Positions 43,262 through 54,349 of a stretch of 64,000 nt of DNA are shown here, piece after piece. Each line of letters starts with the position of its first letter. Positions within the stretch are counted from its first letter, which is position 1. The stretch is from assembly GCA_034670405.1 (NCBI GenBank), contig JAXDDX010000181.1, positions 1 to 64,000 of the forward strand, read 5' to 3'. The stretch is from Hoplostethus atlanticus (Eukaryota > Chordata > Actinopteri > Trachichthyiformes > Trachichthyidae). A program made the position numbers and the translations under genes. Under the pieces are notes generated by a model. It saw only the letters and a program-made list of their open reading frames with translations, did no database searches and was not told the origin of the DNA.

Positions 43262-45440
43262 TTCACATGGTCTACTAATTTAATATGAAAGTGTTAACTA
43301 GTTGCTGTGAGGTCTCTTACCCGTCTGTTGGTGAAGACAGAATAACACTCCTTAACCAGGATGGCTTTGATCATGGATGTGTCCATTACACCCATCACAG
43401 GCTGCCTGCCATCGTAGAACCTCATAATGCAATAGCAGTTAGCTTATTAGTTAGTCTCACTTACGTCATGGCAAACTTGCAGTATAACGTATTTTTGTTC
43501 CACTAAAATCAATACACATAGTTGTAATCATACTGACATACAAGGACACGCACACAGGGTGCAAGCAAGCGTGCACACACCCTTACCCCCACACTTTGCC
43601 ATACTTCTGGTAGCATTCGGTGTCAAATACATGGATACCCTGTGAAATGAAAGAATGAGAGAAGAAGGCATCAAGCTCCTCCATTATCAACAGAACATCC
43701 ATTTAGGGCACTGTGCTGCAATACTGTCTGAAGGAGGTTTCTCACCTTTCTGTACTCCAAAAACGTCCCAATAAAGGGCCAAGGTTTTGGTCCTCGAATG
43801 CCTATTTTCTTGAAAACTCCATAGGGTGCATATCCATACCTGAGGATGAAGACCAGGGTTAAGAAACCTATAGGCCACCAAATCCATCTTGTTACAATAG
43901 CCACCTAAAAACTTTAAAAACATTTTTTTCACTTATATTACCCCTTTTATCACCAAAAAGTGTGTGTAAATGAAACAGGATCTGTAGGGTGTAGGATTTG
44001 GATTTAATACAGTTACTGCATGTGCTACCGGTAATCTTCTGAATCCAAAATCAATGTTATGCTGGCCAACAGTTGTTACCCAGATTTATTGTAATCAATA
44101 ACCCTACCCTGATTAAACTGATTCAAGTTCATTTTTTACCAGATGTGTGGCTTCAAACTGCAATAGGGTCTGTGCACAGCATGGCCCACTTCCGGCCCAC
44201 GCGAAGAGGTCACAACACTTCCGATTCGGTTATTTACTACTTTGTTTAGCCACTTGGAAACATGTCTTTCTACTCCCGCTGTTTGCAGGACCTTCTCCTT
44301 TTTAGCTTATCGGGGCTACCGAGGAAGCCATCACAATTCGATGAACGTCGTTGACGTTGATTTTCGGGAAGTCCTGCATAGCTCAGTAAATAACCGAACC
44401 GGAAGTGCGGTGACCTCGCGTAGGCCAAAGTGGATCGACGCTGTGGGCATGTTCATTTTGTCACAAAAAAAATAGGCGTACATTAATTGCATCGGTCATT
44501 AATTGCATCGGTCTACTAGTGCTTATCTTTTTTTTGGCATCTGCTTGTGAATTATGATAAACCTGCGAGGAAATGTATGAATGGCATTACCCAATACAAA
44601 CAAATCAGTGTGAGGAACAACGAACACAAGTATAATGATCAGCTGATGGAAGTGGTAAATGTTTATTTTTGTTCTGACCTCAAGAGGGAATCAATTCACC
44701 CGATAGATTAATAATAAATTAAAATTACATTGCTCAACCAAGCTTGCTTGTAATCATAAGACAGTATTGAAATGACAAAAACGTACTGGCTGCTAGTACA
44801 ACAATCCTATTATACATTTTGCAACAAATATTTTTACTGCCCCTATATCATTGGTCATTATCTAATTGGTGGCTACATTTTGCTGTGTTGCCTTCCCAAG
44901 TCCTAGTTCTTCCTAGGTCTAATACACGTGGATAAAATGTTGATGAGTCAAGCAAGTTGGTGGATGGTGGAAACAGGCCACAAATCACAAATAATGTCGG
45001 TAGCCTATAATTCACATACACTTAATACAGGGTGTCTTGATTCTACAGCGACCACATGATGAACTTTAGACTCCAGCCTGGCAACTTCAATTGAGTGATT
45101 TCTGCTGGTTGATACCCATAGCGCTAACGCAAAAACCACATCTCACATCTACTTCAGAATATATTTAGAGATATGTTTCAAAATATACAAAAAAAAAATC
45201 CAAGAACTCAATATTTTTGCTACTCAAAATATATTACAAATGAATGTGATCTACGTGCAAGCCTATTTCTAGCCCTTTTTGTATATTTTGAAACATGAAG
45301 TAATATGAGATGCATTTTTCCGTGTGGGCAAAGTCACATCCAAGGACAGAAATCAAGGAGACCACTTACACCGCGATGAGGGTAATGAGAAATGCGATCA
45401 GAGTCCAGGTCTCAATCGAGAAGTCAGGGAAATAATCCAT
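40937..45440 (-). CDS. cyp3a: Cytochrome P450 family 3 subfamily A, complete, 13 exons, 501 aa
   Basis: ER-anchored haem mono-oxygenase of xenobiotics and steroids. Exons on the minus strand: 45440-45370, 43839-43746, 43639-43587, 43420-43321, 43187-43074, 42911-42823, 42549-42401, 42301-42174, 42056-41978, 41863-41703, 41591-41365, 41260-41098, 41014-40937. They total 1506 nt with correct phases; most sizes (71, 94, 53, 100, 114, 89, 149, 128, 161, 227, 163) are those of mammalian CYP3A. The protein starts [20 protein letters not shown] (membrane anchor), then [20 protein letters not shown]. The I-helix is [15 protein letters not shown], the ExxR motif is in NESQRLYP, and FKPERFGKEN and the haem loop [14 protein letters not shown] follow. 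The Ala after CI replaces the usual Gly. It ends KLKLVPRS. Which fish CYP3A paralogue it is cannot be decided. Confidence 0.97.
43203..43261. repeat. (GA)n array beside cyp3a exon 5 acceptor
   Basis: On the cyp3a strand this is a CT-rich tract of about 59 bases ending about 16 bases before the exon 5 boundary (exon starts 43187). It acts as an unusually long polypyrimidine tract. Confidence 0.95.
44187..44433. mobile_element. Small terminal-inverted-repeat element (MITE-like) in cyp3a intron 1
   Basis: Left arm about 44187-44240 and right arm about 44385-44433 pair in inverted orientation. Core: CACTTCCGATTCGGTTATTT (44217 on) against AAATAACCGAACCGGAAGTG (to 44408), with one mismatch. The outer parts GGCCCACGCG/CGCGTAGGCC also pair. 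About 245 bp, no coding similarity, no clear target duplication. Confidence 0.65.
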
Positions 45441-45514
45441 AACTGCTTCTTCCTCCGCAGCACCTCTACCAACTAGTTATCACGCCTGACCTGCTGTTCC
45501 GACTCTCAACTCCC

Positions 45515-45520
45515 TATATA
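45515..45520 (-). promoter_or_regulatory. cyp3a: TATA box of cyp3a
   Basis: TATATA in the context AGTATATAGGGAG on the minus strand, 75 bases upstream of the cyp3a ATG. This suits a start site near 45485 and a 5' UTR of about 45 bases. CYP3A promoters commonly have TATA-type cores. Confidence 0.65.
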
Positions 45521-47256
45521 CTAAAGAGGGCGGTCCCACATAGCTGGAAAACAACTCTCGAGTTATATAATAGCAGTGACTTCTCAATAGTCAGTTACTG
45601 GCCTTATTTTACCGTATGCTCTTGTTTTTTTTTTAAATCCCTTTGTAGAAATAATTGCTATAGGGACATCTAGTGTGGGCTAAGGACTTGTCGTTTTTTT
45701 CTGTGATATTCGTACAGCATCCTTAGTTTTTTATAATTTGTATAATATCATTTGGTATTATAGTATTACTAGTTTTTCGTAAGGAATTGCAGAAATAATA
45801 TTAATCCCCACTATTTTACAAACCAATTGACGAACAATAGACAGTGTAGTATACCGTATGGCAAATACTTTATTACTTTTGTCACGGAGGACTAATAAAA
45901 ACACAATGTTGGCGAGCTCCTGTGATTTAACAGAAAATGGAGAAACACTGCTATTGGTATTGGTCATAAGTTAACTTGGATAAGGGGAAAGAAAGAAGTT
46001 GAATTTGACATTTCACATTCTTAAAAAAGTTTTAAAAAAAATGCTTGTATGAGCATTGATTTTTGTTTTATATGTGTGTGTTTGCCTCTTGATCACAGGG
46101 TGGTCATAGTTCACCAGGTAATAGTTCATCTTTTTTTAATCTACACTACATCACTGCACGCAACCTAATAACAAGCCTGTAAATACTGAGCCTATCTCTG
46201 TTGTATCAGGCACACTTGACAGTTTGGCAAACTACTCTACTGCGTCTATTTGATGAAGGTGGAAAAAACATCAATCCATAAACCACTGTTCAACAGTTCA
46301 GCTGCAGTCCTAAATAGTCACCGTTACGTAACCACTAAAACAACTCTCACACTTATACATATATATTAATTGATTTAATCTTCAAATTGGTATTTGAAAC
46401 AGTGGTGAGATTATTATACTGTCTGGTGTTCAAGTAAGTAAAGTAAGACACTTCACAGCATGTATACACTGTCATCATCATGCCTGTCAGTGACGTATAT
46501 GCATCCTCTTTGTACTCTGTGTCTTTGGAGGTATGACACATTTCATGTTAAGACACACAAAGCCATCTTGTTTATTTTTAAATTACTAGTTGATCGCTAT
46601 GTTCGTCGTTTTCTGGCGTAGGTAGTATCTGTTTGTATTGAAGATTCTTTGGATCCCGATGCTGCAAATGCTTTGTGTATTTATAGAACGGAAATGATCT
46701 GTACTGAAGTGTCTGTGGCACTTTGTTCCCAATATTTGTTTGTGTTAACTAGGGCCAGTTTTATGTCCCCATCTCCCCTGTTTGGCAACACTGGCCCCTG
46801 TGTGATCTGGGCTTGTTTCAACATGTCACTATACAGTCTAAAGAGGATTCATTCAGGGAAGATTATGTGTTTCTGGATCAAACAGACAGGTTTCTCTGTG
46901 TTTCATTAATGCTCAGTGAGCAGAAAGAAGTCTGCTAGGTTAATAGAGAAAGGAGTGAGGAACCAGGAAGAGACAGAGGGTGCAGATATTGACTTTGTTT
47001 GCCCTCAGCTGTGTTTTTCTCTGATATCCTGGGGGAACTCATGATTGATTCCTCTCATGTTCCATTGCCATCAAGCAACTCATCTGTGAGACGTAGAATT
47101 CTACTTTGCTTTGTCATTGTGGGAAAAACTAATTGTGCATGTGTCTGTGTGTGTGTGAATGTGTGTGTGCGTCGACATGGATCAGGTTCATAGTAGTGGT
47201 TAATTGACAGATGGTGTGTGTGTTTGCTTGTGTGTATGTGTGCATTATGAGCAAAC
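45521..47256. other. Upstream region of cyp3a, no other gene seen
   Basis: AT-rich non-coding sequence. Apart from the half-site cluster at 46101-46128, no supported feature. Confidence 0.5.
46101..46128 (+). promoter_or_regulatory. Candidate nuclear-receptor half-site cluster upstream of cyp3a
   Basis: TGGTCA (46101-46106), T, AGTTCA (46108-46113) forms a DR1-like pair. A second AGTTCA is at 46123-46128, nine bases on. The site is about 660 bp upstream of the cyp3a ATG. CYP3A genes are known targets of PXR/RXR and HNF4; these spacings are not the classical DR3/ER6. Motif evidence only. Confidence 0.3.
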
Positions 47257-47324
47257 TTGAATTCTGAAGTGTTTGATTTTGAACATTTAACTACACATTA
47301 TGTGTTTCTTCTTCAATCAAGAAG

Positions 47325-47592
47325 ACAAAGAGACAAAGAAAATAAGAGAGAAAGGCAGAAAGAGAAGGACAGGCTGAGGGAGCAATTTGGAGAGATTGAA
47401 AAACAATATACACACCAGTTACAGAGAGATAGATCTAGAGAAAGACTTTCAGAGGCTTTCAAACAAACACTCAGCTTGCAGCCTAAGGGCTCTTGGTGTT
47501 GGGCCTTAGTTCTCTGTCTGGTTGTGTGGCTAGCTATGTACAAGTTATGTTTGCATAGGCCTATGGTTGTTGAAGGGAAATTCTATAATTGA
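47325..47592 (+). other. Unrecognised open frame: charged coiled coil plus a C-terminal membrane segment
   Basis: Begins just after a possible acceptor (cttcttcaatcaag) and runs open to a TGA at about 47592. The first 50 residues are a charged helical run (RQRDKENKRERQKEKDRLRE...). They are followed by a hydrophobic stretch ending ALVLCLVVWLAMYKL and a short polar tail. It could be the last exon of a tail-anchored protein, but no upstream exon or family was recognised, and chance is possible. Confidence 0.25.
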
Positions 47593-47755
47593 CGGAGACA
47601 AGAGTGCCATGGTGTCTGTAAGATGTAGCAATAGATTAAAGGCCGTCTGGTTGCCTCTTTTACAATACAGGCCGTCTGGTTGCCTATAGTCAATAGGAAA
47701 TTAGCACAAGAGACATGGTGTTCACAGGTCTAGAGAAAGGTGTGTCAGAATTACA

Positions 47756-47821
47756 GATCCTTTCATCCCCAACGTCTCCAACTCTGTTAATTGAGTTGAA
47801 GACGTTGGGGATGAAAGGATC
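47756..47821. repeat. 66-bp palindrome with 22-bp perfect arms
   Basis: Arms GATCCTTTCATCCCCAACGTCT (47756-47777) and its exact complement (47800-47821); an inner CAACTC/GAGTTG also pairs. Just before it, GGCCGTCTGGTTGCCT is directly repeated at about 47641 and 47671. Confidence 0.92.
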
Positions 47822-49420
47822 GGTGTAAAATAACTCATGGATGAGACTGGATAAATTAACTGTATCTGCTTGGAAGTCTTCAGAGAATCCTTGTAGGCAG
47901 TGATGCTGTCGGATCTCTCTCCCTTTCAGCGCTGAACTGTATTAAATACTTATTGAATCCTGAGACGTAGTTAGTTGCAGCTGTCTTCTTGTAATCATCA
48001 CCACCACCAAGAAATAATTCCTAACAATGTGTAGTAAATCTTCTTTTCATGCCATCTTCCCTTCAAACAGCAGCCTGGTCTTTGACCATGGCCCGCCACA
48101 CTCTACACCAAGGCTACCCATTAGCTGTATTCCCTGTTCAGTCTTTTGTACCTCTGCCAATGTCTCTGCCAGCTCTGTACCCCCCGCCCCCCCCCCCCCC
48201 ACCCCATCCCTAGAACGCATTTATTTTCTTTATTGTAAAAAAAACCCTCCATCAGGAAGTCACATAAAAGACAGCGCGGCCTGTCAACTGAGTTGCCGGA
48301 GAAAACATTCCATTTTGATGTGAGGAGGGAGCCTTGGGCCGTGGCTAGGTCAGCTGAGAATGAATAGAGTTGTTTTTCTCATTTCTTCTCCCGCATTTCT
48401 CTGATCCCATGTGAATGTATCAATGTCAACACATTGTGTACGTTTGTGTGTGTGTGTGTGTGTGTGTGTGCCCACAATTTTGCAAATGCCTCTCTGCCAG
48501 CGGCACTTCACCGAGTGGCAATAGTAATGCTGTTGCTCTCTGTTCGGCTCAGATCGATCTTGTAAAGATGACTTCCAAAGCAATAGAGAAAGATAGAATA
48601 TAGAGGAGAGGCCATAGGAAATCAAGATAAAGCTGATGATGAGGCCTAGACTTAAAGCAGAGTGGAGGTAGAATAATGAACAAATCTGTCAGAGAGACTT
48701 TATTAACTAAATATTTCAATAGTCCGACCATGACAGTTGTTTTAAGTTGCTCTGCCAGATGCTGTTCACACAACTTAATGCACCCTCACATTCAGTACAA
48801 ATCTACGATGGAATCATCAGACGACAGTTTTTGCAAAGATGTAGGTGTCGTGATGAGGAGAGTGTAAGTGACTTTGTGATAGCAGCTGGGTGGCCAGTGT
48901 GTCCTCCAGATGTTGTCTGGGAAATGTTAATTGACCTGTTAATGAAGTCTGGGCTCCTCCTGTCAGCTCTGATCCTCAGACGGACCCATGTCATTGGAAA
49001 GGACACCTGCCCATCAGACCAGATGACAGAAAACCTGACTTGTATCCAGAAACCCAAGCAGCTGGCAGCATCTCCCCTTTTTCTCCCTCTTTCACTCGCT
49101 TTCTCTTACCAACACACACACACACACACACACACACAGACCTAGTTGAGCTACATACCCATTCGAAACCTATTGGTTATTTCTACAAGTGCCTGTCCAT
49201 CAATCTGTTAAAACGAGGCTGTTAGCTTGACATGTGAGGTATTAATCCGACAGCAGCAATACACTTCCCTCTAGCATTTAAACATTTCTTTACACTTACA
49301 CGTACACACAGAGCTGTCAGGAGGCTCGCAAAGTTAATTGCGCCCTTGTGCAGTCGGCTGTGACCACCCTGGCTAGCCTGGTGTTTTTGGCGGAAAGCCT
49401 GGTGAATGTCACCTTTCAGA

Positions 49421-49423
<3 letters not shown>

Positions 49424-49473
<50 letters not shown>
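49424..49473. repeat. (GT)n microsatellite
   Basis: About 25 pure units. Confidence 0.95.
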
Positions 49474-49475
<2 letters not shown>

Positions 49476-49833
49476 TGTCTTTCTCTCTCCTTGTGTGTGT
49501 GTAAGCAGTACATGGTGAGTCATCCTGGGGAGAGGTGGGAATGTGGCTGCTGTGTGGACAGGAGGAAGAGATGCTCAAAGTGAGATGTGGAGCGAAGTCG
49601 GAAGAAAATAAGTGCCTCATAGTTTTCAAGGTGAAAGCAAAGTCACTTTTAAGCACCGTCACCAACTTAGAAGAACAGAGACTGCAGAATGCCACACCGT
49701 CTGATTGCGAGACAGAATTTTTTATTTGATGTCTATTTATGTATTGACATACAATGTTCACCCTTTTCTGTCCAGATAAGAGTGAATGTGCAGCAATGAC
49801 AAATGAGAAAGCAACACAGTCTGGGTGTACGTG

Positions 49834-49847
49834 CCAGCAGGGGGCAG
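49834..49847 (+). promoter_or_regulatory. CTCF consensus motif
   Basis: CCAGCAGGGGGCAG matches CCASYAGRKGGCRS at every position. It lies in the gene-poor right part of the window. Occupancy cannot be judged from sequence. Confidence 0.5.
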
Positions 49848-50808
49848 TGCAGGGTAACATTTGTGATGGTCACGTCAGAGTCGCTGGTAGTGAGCTGTAA
49901 ATAGCCACTTTCTTAGAGGGCCTTTTCTTTCTTTTTTTTAAAGGTCATAAAATACAGTACCTTATTAATTTCACAATGCACTCGCCAACTTCATCACATT
50001 TTGCTCAGATGAAATGAAATGACGGCCCATGCACATTCTAATCGGCGTGCTTTACCTCTGAGCTACCTCTGTCGCTTTTCATTGTACCGCCCCTTTTGCC
50101 CATTAATTTCAATCCTCTGAGCAAGCAGCCTGAGAACATAACCCCCTATCGGTGTCTCACAGGGGCGCCACATGGGGAGGCACAGTGGGAGTCAGCCATA
50201 CAGGAACAGTCAGTAGCCGTGGGGCTGGTGCAGTTTGTCTCCATGCAGCAGCAGGTGCAGGGACCCCCCCTTACTCCCACCCCAGGGAGCTGAGTAACAT
50301 TGTGACTGTGTCCCAACCAGGCTACTGCAAAGTCACACACCTGCAGCACGGTGACTGCACACCAGAGTTAGGACTGTCCGTCTCTCAGAGGGAAAATGTT
50401 GTGTATGTAGGTGTTGTTTGGTTTGTCGGAGGGAGAGGGAGAAGAGGAGGAAGAGCGAGAGAGAGCGAGAGAGAGCGAGAGAGAGAGAGAGAATGGTAGA
50501 GCAAGAAAGAGAAAGTGTGTATGCGAGACGGAGGGTGCGAGAGTGAGAGATAGAGACTGTCGTAAGCCTTTGAGTGTCTGTGTAAGCTTGTGTTTGCTTG
50601 TGTGATGCCAACTATGGTGTCCAATCCATCCCATTAATTTAGACAGGAAATCATGTCCTCCGTCTGGCGCTCACTTCCTATGAGTTATGGCTGCTTATCC
50701 AAGCGAGTTGTTTGGAGTGTTTGCGGTGATGAAACATTGCTGGGAAAAGAGCACAAAGGAACACACACGCATACCGGCACACATATACGCACATGCACAT
50801 AGATTAAC

Positions 50809-50849
<41 letters not shown>

Positions 50850-51307
50850 ACAGAATACAGTGACAGGGTGATTTAAAGGCTTTAACACTAGAAGCGCCAC
50901 GGCGGTCTCACAGACGGTTTGGGGTTTTCTGTTGCAAATATCTCTGTTAAAATAAAGAGTATGAGGCCCCCAGTCCATGACTTTTCCTAAATATGTATTA
51001 ACTTTATTTTCACAAAGTTTGAAGGTTCTAAATCAAAAGACAAAAGATTTCTGAGCATTTATACCTAGGAACGCCATAGCGGTCAGATTGACGGCATACT
51101 GTATGTCCATACATCGCTACGTTACAATGTGGTTTCTTTTCAAATTTCGCGGGTTTCATTTTGCGCGTCTTTGGTTGCTAAGCAATGTTTCTTGTTTTTC
51201 TACAATAATACCCGTTGTCTATATATAGTAAGATCTCAATCCAAAACACAGAGCAGTAGCATATTTGAGTTGAGTCAGTATTGTCTGCTATTGCCCGCTA
51301 TTTGATG

Positions 51308-51694
51308 ATCAAGAGGACGAAGAGAGAGAAGATGAAGAGAGCAAACAGAAGACTGAATGTAGAGGAGGCTTTGGCATTATTTCACGAACTGGGTGAAGGG
51401 GAATCTGATGGTGGAGAAGTTTCAGACTTGAGTGATGTGGACTGGAGCGAGGAGGAGTGTTCGTCTGATTCCGACTATCAGCTAGAGGAACCCCGACGTA
51501 AAAAATCCAAGCCCAACAACGCTGCCCCAGTTCTGCCAGCTGAGCCATCTACTTCCACATCCACTCCATTGGTGCCAGGTTGGCATAGGTTATTATTTGT
51601 ATTATTGCCATCAACGCGCACATCTTGTACAAGACGTGCACAGGGAACAGCATCGCCCGAAGAGTCTTCATCCTCCAGCTGGCCAAGGAGCTGA
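51308..51694 (+). pseudogene. piggyBac transposase N-terminal remnant
   Basis: Reads IKRTKREKMKRANRRLNVEE, then an acidic stretch with SDLSDVDWSEEECSSDSDY, typical of PGBD-type N-termini, then a basic RRKKSKP. The frame then meets a piece of much later transposase (about 51600 on, the INAHILYKTCTGNSIARR block) after an internal deletion. Confidence 0.7.
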
Positions 51695-51754
51695 GAGAAG
51701 ACCACATGCGCGCATGTTCCGAGAGAGCCACACCAGCAACAGCCCGCAACACGG

Positions 51755-51883
51755 AAGCAATGCCAGATCAACAGCCACTGCAAAAAGAACAAGACCCTGA
51801 TTGCATGTGAAGGATGCAAGCGACCTGTTTGCGGGAAGTGCAGTGCAAGGGTGAAGAGCTTTTGCCCCGGCTGCAGTGCGTAA
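51755..51883 (+). pseudogene. piggyBac C-terminal cysteine-rich domain remnant
   Basis: KQCQINSHCKKNKTLIACEG continues through CKRPVCGKC to CPGCSA and a stop. The spacing of Cys/His pairs is that of the piggyBac C-terminal zinc-binding domain that recognises the element ends. It is in a different frame from the N-terminal remnant. Confidence 0.75.
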
Positions 51884-53172
51884 AGCAAATTAGGCAGCTG
51901 GACTGCCTATTGGACCTCAGGTTTGTTCAAAATCACCTATTGTTATGTTCTATTTCGTTTCCTCTGACCTGTCAAAATATTCTGTGAATTTTGTTCGTTA
52001 TATTGTTCCTAATTGTTCCTAATTATTACTAACGGATTATTAATATTACAATTATCCCTATCACAGCACACCAACGCCTGGATATTGGTAGTGATTGAAG
52101 AAGAAGCCAGAGACTGTCAACTTCTACAACGTTTCCAAGGTGAGCTGTGTAAATGGTAGTATTATAGAGACAGATAAAAACACACTGATGTTGTGACAAA
52201 TATTTGCGTTGGACAATGATTACAGTTTGCGCTAATTTCTATCTCAGGTCGGAGTTGACGTGGTGGATCCGATGGCTCGGCTGTACTCATCCTGGACCTG
52301 GCTGCCATCAACGCGCACATCTTGCGACACATCGTCTTGTTTCGTTTCACCTGACCTGTTAAAATATTCTGATTATTTGTTCTGTTATATTATTCATAAT
52401 AATAATTAATTATTAATGTTAAAATTTGACGAATTATATTGTATTTCGTTTACTCTATGTAGTCTACATCATTATTATTGATTGTTATTTTCTAATATTC
52501 ATTCATTATTTCTTTTCTGAATATTGTGTGATTTTTATTATGTGTTTTTTGCCTGCTATTTTGTGTCGGGACCTGCAGCGCAATAAATGTTTTTATTTCG
52601 TTTATTGTGTAATTCCTGAATTGATATGCATAGTTGTCCTATCTGATAGAAAAGTGTAAATTATTCTATTTTAGCATTGTATACATAGCATACTACAAAC
52701 TGTTCAGCTTTGGCCCGTGCCGTGAAAGGCTACTGCGCACTGTGAAAAAAGCCTAGAGCAAAGCCCGTCGATATCGCCTATAGCCTTTAGTTGACACTTT
52801 AACACTTAAGTTAACACTTTAGTTGACTTTGCGTGTGTTGTTTCCTTGGATGCATATATCTAAATACATCAGAGTCATGCATTATTATTTCTTGTTTATT
52901 GGTTTAGGAAATATAGCTTGAATTCCACACTTGCATCGGCTATAGCGGCTGTCATAATACCATATACCATACCATATAAGGAGACCCTATAGCTTATTTC
53001 GTATTGTATTTTTTTATTTTTTATTTATTTTTGATAATTAACACCCAACTTTATCAAACAAATGCATTGTTACTGCAACTATGAACGCCATCAATGCCGT
53101 TACACCCAGCGGTCTGGGAGACCGCTGTGGCGCTGGAAGGTAGTGCTATAATCCTGGCGTTCCTAGTGTTAA

Positions 53173-54349
53173 ATCATCTTCAAATTGCCTGTCGTTCTCT
53201 CTCCCACAGCAACTCTTGATTACACACACCAGTACACTACATGAAACAGGATCCTGCTCTAGTCCGTGATCAGGAGTGGAGTATCTCAGACTTTTGTAGA
53301 TGTGTAGGTGATAGAATGCTGTGTAGAGAACATACCGTGTTTCTTGTCTGACATTTGGAGTCAGGGGAAAGTGCCGAGTGAGCAGGAGGGCAATGAAACC
53401 TTCATAGATCTCCACAGTAAAGAGCAAGACCACGAAGACCAAGACTCCATCACTGCCATCAGCAGTGTGTGCTAAATCGCTGAATCCACTAAATCCACAC
53501 GCTTCACATTCTGCTGCCTTTCCAAAGGATTTCTGAGCGGTGCGGAGCGCGTTACTTGTGATTCTAAATCCCAGTTCCATGTAGCGCCAAGCTGATGTTT
53601 GGAACAGCCTGAGGCCAGAGAGCTTTAGTCAGAGCTGTGTCCTCATCTGACTGCTATTTTAATACACGGCTACTATTAATTCTCTAAATGCTTAACACAG
53701 CGTTCGTGTAACTGCCGTAGTCGTGAAAGCAAAAATCCACAGAATTCACACCCTCTATTCCAGTGATCTTAGACAGTTACTTAAAACATGAACAGGTTTT
53801 ACCTTAAGCTCAAAAAAACGGAGAACTAAGGCTGTAATCTGTCAGCTCATCAAACGATGCCACCAGGTATGGCTCTATTCACAATGAATCAGTCACTGAG
53901 TTTGAAGAATCATATAATGTTAAATGTTTTACATCCATATGAGCTCTATTTCATTGCAGAGTTAACAGTTACGTATCACTAACGGTGACGATATCTCCAT
54001 TAAAAACACACTCTCTGTCTCTGTGTGCTAAAGGTTGGTCTCCTATTCACTGACAACGGAGCAGCTCCAAGATTTGTCTATTACAGCATCTGAGTCTTCG
54101 CTCAGTTGTGTCTATCATCAGGCTAGTATTGGAGACTTTAACTGTAAAACTACACATAGGCGTATTCTGTTTTAAGGTGGAGCTCGTCTTTAAACAGTGA
54201 AAGACCCTGACTAGCAAAAGAACAAACAGTACTGGCCAAGTTCTGAAATAATTGGAAATTGAAACAACATTCACACATTTATCTATCGATTTACATCAGC
54301 ATGTGATCAAACAATAAGAATAGAAAATAAAAAGTCTTTTATGGTTTCA
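53173..54349. other. No gene recognised
   Basis: A 144-codon minus-strand frame (53580-53146) with a hydrophobic stretch crosses the piggyBac end, so it is probably chance. Confidence 0.4.

Larger units (their letters stand above)
47822..50881. other. Intergenic, microsatellites only
   Basis: Dinucleotide arrays at 48445-48470, 49112-49138, 49424-49473 and 50810-50844, a GA-rich stretch near 50455-50493 and a C-run near 48185-48201. No recognised gene. Confidence 0.6.
50886..53168 (+). mobile_element. piggyBac transposon, deleted and rearranged, with TTAA target duplication
   Basis: Flanked by TTAA at 50882-50885 and 53169-53172. Ends read CACTAGAAGCGCC and, on the other strand, CACTAGGAACGCC. 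Subterminal copies of the GCGCCACnGCGGTCT-type motif sit at both ends and again near 51068-51085 on the left. Coding pieces: N-terminal acidic region (51308-51570), C-terminal zinc knuckle (51755-51883), and two more conserved blocks at about 52100-52140 and 52243-52320. Order is scrambled and most of the DDD catalytic domain is missing, so it is non-autonomous. Confidence 0.88.

Noticed and set aside
53146-53580. 144-codon minus-strand frame with a hydrophobic stretch (VLVFVVLLFTVEIYEGFIALLL)
   Set aside because: No family recognised, no intron structure, and it runs across the right end of the piggyBac insertion, so chance is the simplest explanation.
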